NCBI RefSeq assembly: GCF_000373805.1
Contig: NZ_KB892442.1
Location: 1-53,522, forward strand
Direction: 5' to 3'
Length of the DNA stretch: 53,522 nt
Origin: Corynebacterium pilosum DSM 20521 = CIP 103422
Lineage (GTDB): Bacteria > Actinomycetota > Actinomycetes > Mycobacteriales > Mycobacteriaceae
Part shown: piece by piece, positions 25,957 through 36,106 of the stretch
Position numbering within the stretch: the stretch's first letter is position 1
Layout: the number at the start of each line of letters is the position of its first letter
Translations under genes and position numbers: made by a program
The notes under the pieces: model-generated
Database searches by the model: none
What the model was told of the DNA's origin: nothing
The model's input: the letters and a program-made list of their open reading frames with translations, nothing else

Positions 25957-27102
25957 ATGGCTACAAAGAAAAAGACTGCAGCTTCAGGGGCTGGCGATCG
26001 TCAAAAAGCACTCGACGCCGCAATGTCGATGATTGAAAAGGACTTCGGCAAGGGCGCCATTATGCGTTTGGGTGACGATAACCGCCCGCCGATTCAGTCG
26101 ATTTCCTCGGGCAACACCGCCATCGATGTTGCGCTGGGTATCGGCGGGTGGCCGCGGGGACGCATCGTGGAGATTTATGGCCCAGAGTCCTCGGGTAAGA
26201 CCACTGTCGCGCTGCACGCGATTGCGGAGGCACAGCGCGCTGGCGGAATTGCGGCCTTCATCGACGCAGAACACGCGCTTGATCCTGATTATGCACGCAA
26301 GCTCGGCGTTGATACCGACAACCTGCTGGTATCGCAGCCGGATACCGGTGAGCAGGCGCTAGAGATTGCGGACATGCTGGTCCGCTCCGGTGCCATTGAC
26401 ATGGTTGTCATTGACTCCGTGGCAGCATTGACACCGAAGGCGGAAATCGAAGGCGAAATGGGCGATTCTCACGTGGGCCTGCAGGCCCGACTGATGTCGC
26501 AGGCGCTGCGCAAGATGACCGGTGCTTTGTACAACACTGGCACTACCGCCATCTTTATTAACCAGCTGCGCGAGAAGATCGGCGTGATGTTCGGTTCTCC
26601 AGAGACCACCACTGGTGGTAAGGCACTGAAGTTCTACTCGTCGGTGCGTGCGGACGTGCGCCGTATTCAGACCCTGAAGGAGGGCCAGGATGCCATCGGT
26701 AACCGCACTAGGATGAAGATTGTGAAGAACAAGGTCTCGCCACCATTCAAGATCGCTGAGTTCGACATCATGTACGGCGAAGGCATCTCTCGCGAATCCT
26801 CCATCATCGACATGGGTGTTGAGCAGGGCATCGTGAAGAAGTCCGGTTCCTGGTTCACCTACGAGGGCGACCAGTTGGGTCAGGGCAAGGAAAAGTCCCG
26901 CATGAACCTCAAAGAGAACCCAGATCTTGCCGACGAGATCGAGCGCAAGATTTTCCAGAAGCTCGGGGTAGGCGAGTTCGCCAACGCCGACGATGAACTG
27001 TCTGATGAGCCGGTAGACATGGTGCCAAATATCGACTTTGATGACGAAGACGACGACGCTCTGGCAGCCGCAGGAGCAGATGCTGAGGGCGCCGACAAGT
27101 AG
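25957..27102 (+). CDS. recA: Recombinase RecA
   Basis: 381 residues, with no intein. RecA forms filaments on single-stranded DNA, exchanges strands and triggers LexA self-cleavage. Walker [10 protein letters not shown] is at 75-83, [21 protein letters not shown] carries Walker B and loop L1, and [28 protein letters not shown] is loop L2 and the core. The C-terminal tail is very acidic ([20 protein letters not shown]). It is preceded by an SOS site, and the ATG follows ACGAGG. recX starts on the last base of the stop codon. LexA and DivS, encoded 20 kb away in the window, complete the core SOS set. Confidence 0.98.
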   Translation: MATKKKTAASGAGDRQKALDAAMSMIEKDFGKGAIMRLGDDNRPPIQSISSGNTAIDVALGIGGWPRGRIVEIYGPESSGKTTVALHAIAEAQRAGGIAAFIDAEHALDPDYARKLGVDTDNLLVSQPDTGEQALEIADMLVRSGAIDMVVIDSVAALTPKAEIEGEMGDSHVGLQARLMSQALRKMTGALYNTGTTAIFINQLREKIGVMFGSPETTTGGKALKFYSSVRADVRRIQTLKEGQDAIGNRTRMKIVKNKVSPPFKIAEFDIMYGEGISRESSIIDMGVEQGIVKKSGSWFTYEGDQLGQGKEKSRMNLKENPDLADEIERKIFQKLGVGEFANADDELSDEPVDMVPNIDFDDEDDDALAAAGADAEGADK

Positions 27103-27695
27103 TGTCCGCTTCACCCGACCCGGAGAAACTAGCACGGCTCCAAGCTGCGATCGAAGAGTATGAATCTGGAGCCTCACCGGGCCTGTTCGATCGTGCGGCC
27201 GAGGAGGCGCTGGCACCCATACGCAAGCGGGCCCTTGGTCTGCTTGATCAACGGGCGCGCTCCCGGCATGAGCTGCGTGAGCGGTTGATCAAAGCCGAAT
27301 TCGCGCCGGAGCTTATCGACGAGGTATGCGATGAGTTTGAAAGAACCGGGCTGCTTAACGACCAAGCCTTTGCCAATGAGTGGGTCCGCCAACGCGCGGC
27401 GCGCCGAGGGAAATCCTCCCGTGCACTCGACATGGAGTTGAAAGACAAAGGTGTGGCCTCCGCAGTGCGCGCCGAGGCAGTATCTCAACTGTCTGAAGAC
27501 GATGAGCACGAGATTGCCCACGGCATCGCCGAAAAGAAGGCGCGCTCCGTGAAAACCGTGCCCGACGACCGCGCCGAATACGACAAAGTGCTACGCCGCA
27601 TCGTGGGGGCTCTGGCCCGCCGCGGTTTCCCCAGCGGGATGAGCTTCAGCATCTCGAAGCAGGTACTGGACCAGCGTATTGAGGAGCTGGCCTAG
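27102..27695 (+). CDS. recX: Regulatory protein RecX
   Basis: 197 residues from GTG, which shares one base with the recA stop. RecX binds and caps RecA filaments, limiting recombination. The repeated three-helix units are visible: ALGLLDQRARSRHELRERLIKAEFAPELIDEVCDEFERTGLLNDQAFANEWVRQR, and further on YDKVLRRIVGALARRGFP. An extra N-terminal part of about 45 residues is common in actinobacteria. The coupling to recA gives low, proportional expression. The convergent gluD ends 20 bp downstream. Confidence 0.93.
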   Translation: MSASPDPEKLARLQAAIEEYESGASPGLFDRAAEEALAPIRKRALGLLDQRARSRHELRERLIKAEFAPELIDEVCDEFERTGLLNDQAFANEWVRQRAARRGKSSRALDMELKDKGVASAVRAEAVSQLSEDDEHEIAHGIAEKKARSVKTVPDDRAEYDKVLRRIVGALARRGFPSGMSFSISKQVLDQRIEELA

Positions 27696-27715
27696 CCACT
27701 TCGCCGGGGTGGTGG

Positions 27716-28654
27716 TTATTCGTCGGGTGTGTCCACTCGTCGATAGCCTGGCGCACGCCAGTCGACATTGACGTTGTCTTTGGTGTCGATGCCCTGGTCC
27801 TTCGCCTCGGGGACACGAGCAAAGATGTTGCGGCGGGCCCTGCCTGCACGCAGCTGGCGCTCAATGCGCACCGCTAGTTCGGACAGCGACCAGTTAATCA
27901 GAATCATCACGGTGGCCACCACGGCTAGGGACGCGAGGAAGTTCTGGTTAGCCGAGGCCGACTGGATACCAGAGCGCACAATTTCCACATAGCCAATCTG
28001 GTAGCCCAGAGCCGAGTCCTTCAACGCGATCACCATCTGGGCGATCAACGCCGGCAACATCGCAGCCACCGATTGGGGCAACAGGATCGTCCACACGGTC
28101 TGTCGGTGAGACATGCCCAAGGCGCGCGCCGCCTCAGTCTGACCTTTCGGCAGAGACCTGATTCCCGCGCGCAGGATTTCCGCGATCACCGACCCGTTGT
28201 ACAGGGTCAACGCGAACACCACTGCGGAAAAGGCGAGCTGCCGCGGATGTGTCAGGTTATACACCGCGAAAAGCTGGTAGGCGAAAATCATCAGCAGCAA
28301 GACGGGGATGGCGCGGAAGAACTCCACCACGATTCCGCAGATCCAACGCACCGCGCGGTTTTCGGACAGCCTTCCCAGGCCGAAGACAACACCGAAAATA
28401 GAGGCCAGAACGATACTGAATACCGCGGCTTTGATCGTGCCCCATAGGCCCGGCAGAAGGTAGGTGGTCCACGTGTTGGCCTGGAGGAACGGCAGCCACT
28501 TGTTCTTTTCTAGCTGGCCGTTTTCGGCCAATTTGGACAGGACCCACCAGAGCACGAGGGCGAGAATGACCAAGGTGACCGCGGTGAGAATCCGATTGAT
28601 GCGGCGGCCTTGTGGGCCGGGTGCATCATAAAGAACTGTTGCGCGTACAGACAT
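27716..28654 (-). CDS. gluD: Glutamate ABC transporter permease GluD
   Basis: 312 residues. A cytoplasmic N-terminal stretch, five or more membrane helices and the permease loop [27 protein letters not shown], the EAA motif that docks on the ATPase. A long hydrophilic tail (from about residue 265, [15 protein letters not shown]) is typical of corynebacterial GluD. It overlaps gluC by one base (TAATG), so the two are coupled. With GluA, B and C it imports glutamate. Confidence 0.92.
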   Translation of the reverse strand: MSVRATVLYDAPGPQGRRINRILTAVTLVILALVLWWVLSKLAENGQLEKNKWLPFLQANTWTTYLLPGLWGTIKAAVFSIVLASIFGVVFGLGRLSENRAVRWICGIVVEFFRAIPVLLLMIFAYQLFAVYNLTHPRQLAFSAVVFALTLYNGSVIAEILRAGIRSLPKGQTEAARALGMSHRQTVWTILLPQSVAAMLPALIAQMVIALKDSALGYQIGYVEIVRSGIQSASANQNFLASLAVVATVMILINWSLSELAVRIERQLRAGRARRNIFARVPEAKDQGIDTKDNVNVDWRAPGYRRVDTPDE

Positions 28655-29340
28655 TATTTCTTCACCGCCAGACGGTCAGAGAGTTTTCCAAGGGCCAGGC
28701 CCATGGGAAGAGTGAGGATGATGAAACCAAGAGCAAATACGCCGAAGATGATGAATAGCTGGTTGGCGTGGAACTCGATGGTGGACTTCATCAGAAAGGA
28801 TGCTTCGGCGACGCCGATCACTGAGGCAATCGTGGTGTTCTTTGTCAAAGCGATCAAGGTGTTACCCAGAGGCACGATTGCTGCGCGGGTCGCCTGCGGA
28901 AAAATGATGAGCGAAAAGATCTGGCCGAAATTTAGGCCGAGGGATCTTGCCGCCTCTGCTTGTCCAAAGTCGACAGTATTGATGCCACTGCGCAGGGACT
29001 CCGCGACGAAGCAGGACGTGTAGAGGATGAAACCAAGTACTGCGAGGCGAAAGTTCTGGTCGGCCAAAAACGTCGAGGATTCGCGGCTGGCCAGCTCCAA
29101 CCCTAGGTTCTGGTACAAGCCGAAGGAGCAAAACAGGATGACCAGCGTCAGGGGAGTATTGCGCACCGTGTTGATATAAAAACTGGCGATATTGCGCAAT
29201 ACACCAACGGGAGAGACGCGCATGGCGGTCAAAATGGTGCCGAGAATCATGGACCCAATTGCTGAGTAGATGGTCAGCTTGATGGTGGTCCAGAAGGCGG
29301 GCCAAAGATCTGGCAGGAGATCAGCCCATAATGCGTCCAT
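28654..29340 (-). CDS. gluC: Glutamate ABC transporter permease GluC
   Basis: 228 residues with about five helices. The HisM-type inner-membrane component has the start [25 protein letters not shown] and the EAA loop [25 protein letters not shown]. It pairs with GluD to form the channel. The ATG at 29340 has GAAAGG about 11 nt upstream. It is separated from gluB by 34 bp without a hairpin, so the four genes read as one operon, gluABCD. Confidence 0.93.
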   Translation of the reverse strand: MDALWADLLPDLWPAFWTTIKLTIYSAIGSMILGTILTAMRVSPVGVLRNIASFYINTVRNTPLTLVILFCSFGLYQNLGLELASRESSTFLADQNFRLAVLGFILYTSCFVAESLRSGINTVDFGQAEAARSLGLNFGQIFSLIIFPQATRAAIVPLGNTLIALTKNTTIASVIGVAEASFLMKSTIEFHANQLFIIFGVFALGFIILTLPMGLALGKLSDRLAVKK

Positions 29341-29374
29341 GCGCGTTCTACCTTTCTAAGGGGTGGTCAATCTT

Positions 29375-30250
29375 TTACTGCTCGAGGAAAGACAAGTCGC
29401 CGGGCTTGTCCTGCTCGACGCCTTCGCCACCGTCAAGGTTGTCGTTGACGAAAGTGTCGAAGGAGCCATCGTCGTACATCGCCTGCAGTGCAGCATTGAC
29501 GGCATCAACTGCTGCCTGGTCATCCTTGGTGACACCGATGCCATAGTGCTCGTTGGTGAACTCCTCGCCATCCTTTTCGAGAGCGACCAGTTTGAAATCG
29601 CCCGGGGACTGGGCAGAGTAACCGCCCAGGATGGATGCGTCGGTGGTCATGGCATCGACATTTCCTTGACGCAAGGCTTCGACACACGACGAGTAGGTGT
29701 CATACTCCTGGAGCTGAACACCGGGTAGCTCATCCTTCACCTTCTGTGCTGGGGTCGAACCGGTGACCGAGCAGAGGATCTTTCCATCCAATGCCTCCAG
29801 GCCGTCGATGTCGGAGTTATCAGCCTTCACAAGGAGCGCCTGGTGGGTCAAGGTGTACGGCCCGCCGAAGGACACGGACTCTGCGCGCGAAGCGTTGATG
29901 GAGTAGGTCGCAGCGATCATGTCCACCTCACCGTTTTGGATCAGCGTTTCGCGCTGTGCTGATGGGGTTTCGCGCCACTCGATGGTGGGTGCCTCCCAGC
30001 CGTTGTCCTCCGCGATGGAGTTCACCACGTAGGTGGCTACGTCCACATCGAAACCGGTCATGGAACCGTCGGGTTCGCGCAGGCCCAGGCCTGGCTGGTC
30101 GTACTTGGTGCCGATGGTTACCTGGCCAGACTCGATAGCGGCCAGCAGGCCAGCTCCGTCTCCTTCGGAGTCAGAGCCACAGGCAGCAAGACCGGCGGCG
30201 GTGGCGGACATGGTTGCAAAGAGTGCGAGGGTACGGATTGTGCGTTTCAT
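29375..30250 (-). CDS. gluB: Glutamate-binding lipoprotein GluB
   Basis: 291 residues. The signal peptide ends in lipobox LAAC with the acylated cysteine at 24. The SBP-3 (PAAT) fold follows: ESGQVTIGTKYDQPGLGLREPDGSMTGFDVDVATYV, then GEVDMIAATYSINASRAESVSFGGPY and KDELPGVQLQEYDTYSSCVEAL. GSMTGFDVDV is the ligand-binding signature of the family. It delivers glutamate to GluCD. AAAGGAG lies before the ATG. Synteny with gluA, C and D makes glutamate the likely ligand, although other acidic amino acids are possible. Confidence 0.92.
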   Translation of the reverse strand: MKRTIRTLALFATMSATAAGLAACGSDSEGDGAGLLAAIESGQVTIGTKYDQPGLGLREPDGSMTGFDVDVATYVVNSIAEDNGWEAPTIEWRETPSAQRETLIQNGEVDMIAATYSINASRAESVSFGGPYTLTHQALLVKADNSDIDGLEALDGKILCSVTGSTPAQKVKDELPGVQLQEYDTYSSCVEALRQGNVDAMTTDASILGGYSAQSPGDFKLVALEKDGEEFTNEHYGIGVTKDDQAAVDAVNAALQAMYDDGSFDTFVNDNLDGGEGVEQDKPGDLSFLEQ

Positions 30251-30274
30251 TGTTGTCTCCTTTATGGGGGTGTG

Positions 30275-31051
30275 TTAGTGGGGCAAGATTTTTCCGAGGA
30301 AGTCTCGAGCGCGATCGGATGATGGGTTGGTGAAGAAGGATTCTGGGTCTGTGTCTTCCACAATTTCGCCATCAGCCATGAAGAGGATGCGGTCGGCGGC
30401 TTTTCTGGCAAAGCCCATCTCATGGGTGACCACCATCATGGTCATGCCGCCTTCGGCGAGTTTGGCCATGACATCGAGTACCTCACCGACCATCTCTGGG
30501 TCGAGAGCGGAGGTGGGTTCGTCGAAAAGCATCAACTTGGGATCCATGGCCAGTGCTCGCGCGATCGCGACGCGCTGCTGCTGCCCGCCGGAAAGCTGGG
30601 CGGGATACTTTTCTGCCTGGTTGGCGATGCCCACGCGGTCAAGCAGTTCCATCGCGCGCTTGTCCGCATCGGCTTTGGACGTTTTGCGGACTTTGCGTGG
30701 ACCGAGGGTGACGTTGTCTTTGATGGTCAGGTGTGGGAACAGGTTGAACTGCTGGAAGACCATTCCCACATCTGCTCGGAGGTTGGCAAGCTGCTTGCCT
30801 TCTTCGGGAAGGGGGTGGCCATCGATTTCGATGACACCGTCCTCGATGGTTTCGAGGCGGTTGATCGTACGACACAGGGTGGACTTACCCGATCCAGATG
30901 GGCCAAGCACGACGACGACCTGCCCGCGGGGGACATCAAGGTCGATATTTTTCAGCGCGTGGAAGTCATCAAAGTACTTCTGCACGCCGTGCATTCGAAT
31001 CATGGGGATGTGCCCTGAGCCACCGCGGGCGGGGAAAGTGTCCTGCGTCAT
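30275..31051 (-). CDS. gluA: Glutamate ABC transporter ATP-binding protein GluA
   Basis: 258 residues from ATG 31051. Walker A is GPSGSGKST, the Q-loop [12 protein letters not shown], the signature [15 protein letters not shown], Walker [15 protein letters not shown] and the switch [15 protein letters not shown]. An ATG at 31003 gives 242 residues ([18 protein letters not shown]), the length of C. glutamicum GluA; neither start has a strong ribosome site. It heads the gluABCD operon and is divergent from miaB across about 150 bp that must hold both promoters. Confidence 0.93.
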   Translation of the reverse strand: MTQDTFPARGGSGHIPMIRMHGVQKYFDDFHALKNIDLDVPRGQVVVVLGPSGSGKSTLCRTINRLETIEDGVIEIDGHPLPEEGKQLANLRADVGMVFQQFNLFPHLTIKDNVTLGPRKVRKTSKADADKRAMELLDRVGIANQAEKYPAQLSGGQQQRVAIARALAMDPKLMLFDEPTSALDPEMVGEVLDVMAKLAEGGMTMMVVTHEMGFARKAADRILFMADGEIVEDTDPESFFTNPSSDRARDFLGKILPH

Positions 31052-31187
31052 TCCAATATGTTTACTGGATCACAGTGCTGATGGGAATCGAATGGGAAGA
31101 AAAGATGAGTGAGGGTAGAAGAAACCAGCAAAAAGCCACGTGGGTCGGGGGTAGCCGCTCGTATTAGGTGCCCTTGCTTAGGGGCGC

Positions 31188-31193
31188 TAGAAT
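31188..31193 (+). promoter_or_regulatory. -10 box of a leaderless miaB promoter
   Basis: TAGAAT is followed by 7 nt and GTG at 31201. The ATG at 31192 overlaps this box and therefore cannot be within a transcript starting from it. Confidence 0.5.
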
Positions 31194-31200
31194 GCCCAAC

Positions 31201-32718
31201 GTGTTCAGCGAAAAAGTACAGGAAAACCGTACGTATGAAGTCCGCACCTTCGGGTGCCAGATGAACGTGCATGATTCGGAACGGCTTGCCGGCATGCTCG
31301 AGGAATCTGGCTACACGGCAGCAGGCGAGGGGGAAGAACCTGACCTCGTTGTTTTCAATACCTGCGCGGTCCGCGAGAACGCGGACAAACGGCTCTACGG
31401 TTCCCTCGGGCAGCTGAAGAACACGAAGGCGGCTCACCCGGGCATGCAGATTGCTGTGGGTGGATGCTTGGCACAAAAAGATCGTGACACCGTCGTCGAA
31501 AAGGCGCCGTGGGTCGATGCTGTTTTCGGTACCCACAATATTTCTGCGCTGCCTGCGCTGCTCGAGCGCGCACGCCACAACGACGAAGCGCAAGTGGAGA
31601 TCGTCGAGTCACTCGAGGCCTTCCCCTCTGTGCTGCCGGCGAAGCGCGAATCCGCCTACGCGGGCTGGGTGTCCATCTCTGTCGGGTGCAATAACACCTG
31701 CACTTTCTGTATCGTGCCGAGCCTGCGTGGCAAAGAAATCGACCGCCGCCCAGGCGAGATCCTTGCAGAGGTTCAGGCCCTCGTGGACCAAGGGGTGTCT
31801 GAGGTCACTCTCTTGGGCCAGAATGTCAACGCCTATGGCGTGAACTTCGCCGACCCAGACATGGAGCGAGACCGCAGCGCCTTTTCCAAACTGCTGCGCG
31901 CCTGCGGTGACATTGAGGGACTTGAGCGCGTGCGTTTTACCTCCCCGCACCCGGCGGAATTTACCTCCGATGTGATTGATGCGATGGCGGAAACTCCGAA
32001 CGTCTGCCCGCAGCTGCACATGCCTTTGCAGTCCGGTTCCGACAAGGTGTTGAAGGACATGCGTCGCAGCTACCGGTCGAAGAAGTTCTTGGGCATTCTC
32101 GACGAGGTACGTGAGAAAATCCCGCACGCGTCCATCACCACAGATATCATCGTCGGCTTCCCGGGGGAGACCGAAGAAGATTTCCAGGAAACCCTTGACG
32201 TTGTGCGCCGCGCCCGGTTCACCAGCGCATATACCTTCCAGTATTCTCCGCGCCCGGGCACGCCTGCGGCGGAGATGGAGAACCAGATCCCCAAGCATGT
32301 CGTCCAGGAACGTTTCGAGCGTCTCGTGGCGCTGCAAGATTCCATCTGCCTGGAAGATAATCAGGCGCTCGTCGGCACGCGCGTAGAACTACTCGTGCAG
32401 GAAGATGGGCGCAAGAATGACGCAACTCACAGGATGTCTGGGCGTGCTCGTGACGGCCGGCTGGTGCATTTCGCGGTCGAAGGCAATATCGACGCCGCTG
32501 GTTCTGTGCGCCCAGGCGACATCGTGGAAGTCGAGGTAACGGACGCGAAGTCCTACTTCCTCATCGCGGACGCGGGAATCATTAGCCATCGCCGCACGAA
32601 GGCGGGCGACAATCATGCTGCAGGAGCGGTGCCGACGACCGCCCCAATCGGTGTTGGGCTGGGGCTACCCACGGTAGGTAAACCAGCTGAACCCGCGCCG
32701 TCGTCGGGATGCTGCTAA
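31201..32718 (+). CDS. miaB: tRNA-2-methylthio-N6-dimethylallyladenosine synthase MiaB
   Basis: 505 residues from GTG (508 from the ATG at 31192). MiaB adds a methylthio group to i6A37 of tRNAs reading UNN codons. The first Fe-S cluster is held by the cysteines of [15 protein letters not shown] and GGCLAQK; the radical SAM cluster by [36 protein letters not shown] and [17 protein letters not shown] are typical. A TRAM domain lies near residues 385-450. The C-terminal 45 residues end in GCC and are less conserved. miaA, which makes its i6A substrate, is 4 kb downstream. Confidence 0.93.
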   Translation: MFSEKVQENRTYEVRTFGCQMNVHDSERLAGMLEESGYTAAGEGEEPDLVVFNTCAVRENADKRLYGSLGQLKNTKAAHPGMQIAVGGCLAQKDRDTVVEKAPWVDAVFGTHNISALPALLERARHNDEAQVEIVESLEAFPSVLPAKRESAYAGWVSISVGCNNTCTFCIVPSLRGKEIDRRPGEILAEVQALVDQGVSEVTLLGQNVNAYGVNFADPDMERDRSAFSKLLRACGDIEGLERVRFTSPHPAEFTSDVIDAMAETPNVCPQLHMPLQSGSDKVLKDMRRSYRSKKFLGILDEVREKIPHASITTDIIVGFPGETEEDFQETLDVVRRARFTSAYTFQYSPRPGTPAAEMENQIPKHVVQERFERLVALQDSICLEDNQALVGTRVELLVQEDGRKNDATHRMSGRARDGRLVHFAVEGNIDAAGSVRPGDIVEVEVTDAKSYFLIADAGIISHRRTKAGDNHAAGAVPTTAPIGVGLGLPTVGKPAEPAPSSGCC

Positions 32719-32813
32719 ACCGCCACCGCTGCGTAGAATACGGCTGTTTCGCGGGTGTGCGATAGAATAGCCCACCAGTACTACAGGCATTCGTGAATTG
32801 AGGCGCAAACTCT

Positions 32814-33464
32814 GTGACCACCCCACCTGAAGGACAGCACAACCGCAGCACGGCTGAAGCTCTGGCGAAGCAAGAGCGCAAAGTAGCCGGTGTGATGGAG
32901 ATGGGCAACCTGCGCTGGGTGCTCGCTGGCTGCATTCTCGTCTTCGTCATCGCTTTGCTGCTGCCATTTACAGGCGGGCATTCCGGGCTGGAGGTCTTGG
33001 CATACACTGAGGCCTCGCGTGCGGATGTCAAGATCACCGAGAACCTCTTTGTCTGGGTGGGCACCCTTGGCGTCGTTGTGTTCGGGCTGATTACCGTGAT
33101 CACCCGCAAGTCCACCCCGTTCCTGCTGACGTGGGCGTTGACCACGATCGCGCTGATCGAAGCACTGCTCGCTATCTGGTTGCGCCAGACCTCCGAGGGG
33201 TATACGACAGCCTTCGGGCTGTACCTGGCGATCGCCGTGGTCGTCGTCGCGGAGGTCGTGTGCGTCATGCTGGCCACGCGCCGCAGCCCAGAGCAGCAGG
33301 AGATTGCCCGCCAGCGCCGCTCAGTCGATGACACCGACGAGGTAGGCAGGGCTCAGCTCTCCGCCTCTAGCCGCGCAGCAGAGGAGACGGGCGAGGTACC
33401 CGCAGCCCTTGTCGACGATCGCCGCGCGAAAGCTGCGGAACGTCACCGCCGCCAAGGTCTCTAG
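32814..33464 (+). CDS. Conserved actinobacterial membrane protein of unknown function
   Basis: 216 residues from GTG. A polar N-terminus of about 30 residues is followed by four membrane helices (about 33-52, 76-97, 104-122 and 130-152), with a short loop GGHSGLEVLAYTEASRAD between the first two. The C-terminal 65 residues are charged and probably cytoplasmic (RQRRSVDDTDEVGRAQLSAS). I recognise no enzyme motif. Similar proteins stand beside miaB and miaA in related genera as far as I recall. GAGG lies about 10 nt before the GTG. The stop shares its CTAG with the stop of the convergent gene. Confidence 0.6.
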   Translation: MTTPPEGQHNRSTAEALAKQERKVAGVMEMGNLRWVLAGCILVFVIALLLPFTGGHSGLEVLAYTEASRADVKITENLFVWVGTLGVVVFGLITVITRKSTPFLLTWALTTIALIEALLAIWLRQTSEGYTTAFGLYLAIAVVVVAEVVCVMLATRRSPEQQEIARQRRSVDDTDEVGRAQLSASSRAAEETGEVPAALVDDRRAKAAERHRRQGL

Positions 33465-34561
33465 CTCTCCACTTTCTGCCAGGCGGTTGTTGCTGAGATG
33501 ACCTCGTCGTGAAGCACCGCGTGGAGGGAGGCGATCTCGGGAACGCCGGCGGGGTAGGAGGTATAGCCCACGCGGGCTTCGGGCCAACGCAGTTGCGCGT
33601 GGCTGATGGCACTCATCATGACGGCCCGGGCCAACCCTTTGCCACGCCACTGCTGGCGCACATAGGTAGCCCCGAGCTCAACGACGCTGGCTTCCGCGCC
33701 GGCAAATCGGGTCACCTCGCTAAAAGCGACCACGGTGGTGGGGTCGTCCGGATCCGTGAGGTAGGCGCTGATCTGCTCGCCCTGTTTGTCGGCAAGCCGC
33801 CCCGATGCCTGGGAGATCCTCAGCGGAGTCCATTCGATGGTGTCCATGATCAGGCTGCCGCGTGGCAGGTTCTCGGAAGCCAAGCGGTACATGTCAGACA
33901 TAGAACCCCGCACAGGCTCGTCGAAATTCATGTCGTAGGCCAGCTGCACGGCCGCGCCGTGTGGGCCTTCCTGGTCTGCGGCCGCCGCTAAGTCCAGCTT
34001 TGCCTGGTATTCGAGGTAAGCGCGCTGATACCCGGGCACCTCGGGCCCCGGCTGGTCGGGCGCGTGGGTGATCCACAGCTGGCAAATCGGGCGCGCGGTG
34101 TCCGCAGCGAGCGTGTCGACGAGATCGAGCGCAGACTGCCACGCTTCACGCGCTTCAGCATCCAACCGTTCACCGGGCAGGGGAGCGATCGAGGAATCAA
34201 AGGTAATGTGCGCCTCGAGCACGCGAAGGTCCTCCAGCAAAGGCAGGGACACCATCACCCACACCACATAGTCCAGTGGTTCGCCCACATCGCCGGTCGA
34301 CGGAACTTCGGGCAGCCCAAACCGACCTGTCGGGCGCGGGCCCGGGGGCGTTGCACACAGGGCCAGCAACACGGCGTCCGATTCCGCGGAACCTTGCAAC
34401 CGGGTAACCAGACGCGAAGCAGAGGTGCCGGACGTCGGATCGCCCGTGATGTCTTGAATGGACAGCGTGGAGGAGAAAGCGTAGGCGCTGACAGCTTCGG
34501 AGGGTGAAAGATCGCCGCCCGCCCCAGGAACAGGGCGGGCGAGAACTACGGGGTACAACAA
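33461..34561 (-). CDS. GNAT-family N-acetyltransferase-like protein
   Basis: 366 residues. The C-terminal half has an acetyl-CoA-binding pattern: VVAFSEVTRFAGAEASVVELGATYVRQQWRGKGLARAVM, where RQQWRGKGLA is the Q/RxxGxG/A loop of motif A. The N-terminal half (to about residue 190) looks like a second, degenerate GNAT domain without that loop, a double-domain plan seen in other actinobacteria. The substrate is unknown. The stop overlaps that of the convergent membrane protein by 4 bp. Only 6 bp separate it from the upstream DUF349 gene, so the two are probably co-transcribed. Confidence 0.7.
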   Translation of the reverse strand: MLYPVVLARPVPGAGGDLSPSEAVSAYAFSSTLSIQDITGDPTSGTSASRLVTRLQGSAESDAVLLALCATPPGPRPTGRFGLPEVPSTGDVGEPLDYVVWVMVSLPLLEDLRVLEAHITFDSSIAPLPGERLDAEAREAWQSALDLVDTLAADTARPICQLWITHAPDQPGPEVPGYQRAYLEYQAKLDLAAAADQEGPHGAAVQLAYDMNFDEPVRGSMSDMYRLASENLPRGSLIMDTIEWTPLRISQASGRLADKQGEQISAYLTDPDDPTTVVAFSEVTRFAGAEASVVELGATYVRQQWRGKGLARAVMMSAISHAQLRWPEARVGYTSYPAGVPEIASLHAVLHDEVISATTAWQKVES

Positions 34562-34567
34562 GATTGC

Positions 34568-35950
34568 TTACTCGTCGATGGCCTTGGCGGCCACGTCGGC
34601 GAACTCCTGCCACTGCTGCGCCTGTTCGCGTAGTTCTGCGGCTTTCTTGTCTTTGCCTGCTGCCGCTGCCTGCTCGGCTTGCTGCTGCAGATCATCGGCC
34701 TTGGACTGGAATTGGTCCACGCGTGCCTGGGCCTCCGGGTCGGTGCGGCGCCAGCGGGACTCCTCGGCATCGCTCACGCGCTTTTCCACCGCAGAGATCT
34801 TGTCCTCATACTCGCGCACCTGGCCGCGTGGTACGTAGCCGATCTCTTCCCACTTCTCCTGCAGCTCGCGCAGTTTGTTCTTGGCCTGCTCGAGCCCGTT
34901 GGCAGGATCGATCAGCGGGTCGTATTCGGCCAGCAGCTTGTCCTTCGCCGCCGCGTTGGCTTCGAATTCGCGGTCGCGCTCGTCGTTCACCGCGTTGCGC
35001 GCGTCAAAGAAGTGGTCCTGGGCGGCGCGGAACTTGGCCCACAGTCTGTCATCGTCGCCACGTGGTGCGCGGCCGGCGGCCTTCCACTCGCTCATCAGGT
35101 CGCGGTAGGCGCGTGCGGTTTCGTTCCAGTCGGTCGAGTTCTGCAGGGCCTCAGCGCGCTCAACAAGCTCTTCCTTCTTCTTCTTGGCGGTAGCACGTGT
35201 CCGGTCCAGCTCAGCGAAGTGGGAACCACGGCGGCGGTTGAAAGCGTCACGGGCGCGCGAGTAACGCTTCCACAACTGGTCATCCGTCTTGCGGTCGATG
35301 CCGCGGATGGTCTTCCATTCCTCCAGGATCGCGCGGATCCGGTCACCCGCGGCCTTCCACTCGGTCGAGTTCTCAGCGATCTTTTCCGCTTCAGCGGCCA
35401 GCTCTTCCTTGCGCGCGATGGCAGCAGCCCGGCGCTGCGCCTTCGCTTCCTTTGCCTTCTCGCCGGCCTCGTCGGAATGCTCAATGATGGTAGCCAGACG
35501 CCTATCCAAAGCATCTAGGTCGCCGATCACAGCCTGCTCACCCAGGCCCGAGCGAAGGTGTTCTGCGGACTCGCGAATGGATGCGGCATCGTCAGGATGT
35601 GCCACCAGGCGCGCCTCGAGCAGCTCCACTTCGGTGGCAAGATCGTCGAAAAGCCTGCCGTAGTGCGCCAAGCCTTCCTCGCGCGTGCCGGCCTGCCAGG
35701 ACCCGATGGCGCGCTCATTGCCACCCTGGGTGACGTAGACGGTGCCGTCATCGTCGATACGCCCAAACTTCGTGGGATCGGTCGGCTCCGGCGCGGTCAC
35801 CGGGACCGGCGACGGGGTAGGACGGTGCGTTCCTGCCCCCGGGAGAGGACCTGGCTTCGGGCCACGCTTCGCCATCGCCGCTGGTGAGGGAGCCGCGTTG
35901 GTGCCTGGCTTGTCAGAAGGCTGTGGGGAAGGAGGCGACGGTGTAGTCAT
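34568..35950 (-). CDS. DUF349 domain-containing protein
   Basis: 460 residues from the ATG at 35950, which has AAAAGGAC about 9 nt upstream. The first 60 residues are proline-rich and low-complexity. DUF349 units of about 70 residues then repeat, each with a W-x-A/E-x-G-R/D...D-x-LW-x-R/K-F/Y-x-x-A-x-D-x-F core (EWKAAGDRIRAILEEWKTI, DDQLWKRYSRARDAFNRRR, WKAAGRAPRGDDDRLWAKFRAAQDHFF). The protein is highly charged and probably all helical and coiled coil. The role of DUF349 proteins is not established; helicase or nucleic-acid association has been proposed for relatives. It is cytosolic by prediction. Confidence 0.8.
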   Translation of the reverse strand: MTTPSPPSPQPSDKPGTNAAPSPAAMAKRGPKPGPLPGAGTHRPTPSPVPVTAPEPTDPTKFGRIDDDGTVYVTQGGNERAIGSWQAGTREEGLAHYGRLFDDLATEVELLEARLVAHPDDAASIRESAEHLRSGLGEQAVIGDLDALDRRLATIIEHSDEAGEKAKEAKAQRRAAAIARKEELAAEAEKIAENSTEWKAAGDRIRAILEEWKTIRGIDRKTDDQLWKRYSRARDAFNRRRGSHFAELDRTRATAKKKKEELVERAEALQNSTDWNETARAYRDLMSEWKAAGRAPRGDDDRLWAKFRAAQDHFFDARNAVNDERDREFEANAAAKDKLLAEYDPLIDPANGLEQAKNKLRELQEKWEEIGYVPRGQVREYEDKISAVEKRVSDAEESRWRRTDPEAQARVDQFQSKADDLQQQAEQAAAAGKDKKAAELREQAQQWQEFADVAAKAIDE

Positions 35951-36106
35951 GGGATGCGTCCTTTTCTGGTCTCTCGCCGCGCGACACGGCTGCCTGGAAG
36001 TATGTCTATTAAACATACCGTTAGATGCATGTCAATGTCAGCAAATGTTCACCGGAATCCGGCTTTAGTTATAACCCCGGTGAGGGTGGCTGGCTAGGGT
36101 AGAAGC

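Noticed and set aside
31052..31187. AmtR or GlxR operator in the gluA-miaB gap
   Set aside because: TGTGATCCAGTAAACA is only a half match to the GlxR consensus, and no AmtR-like box is seen.
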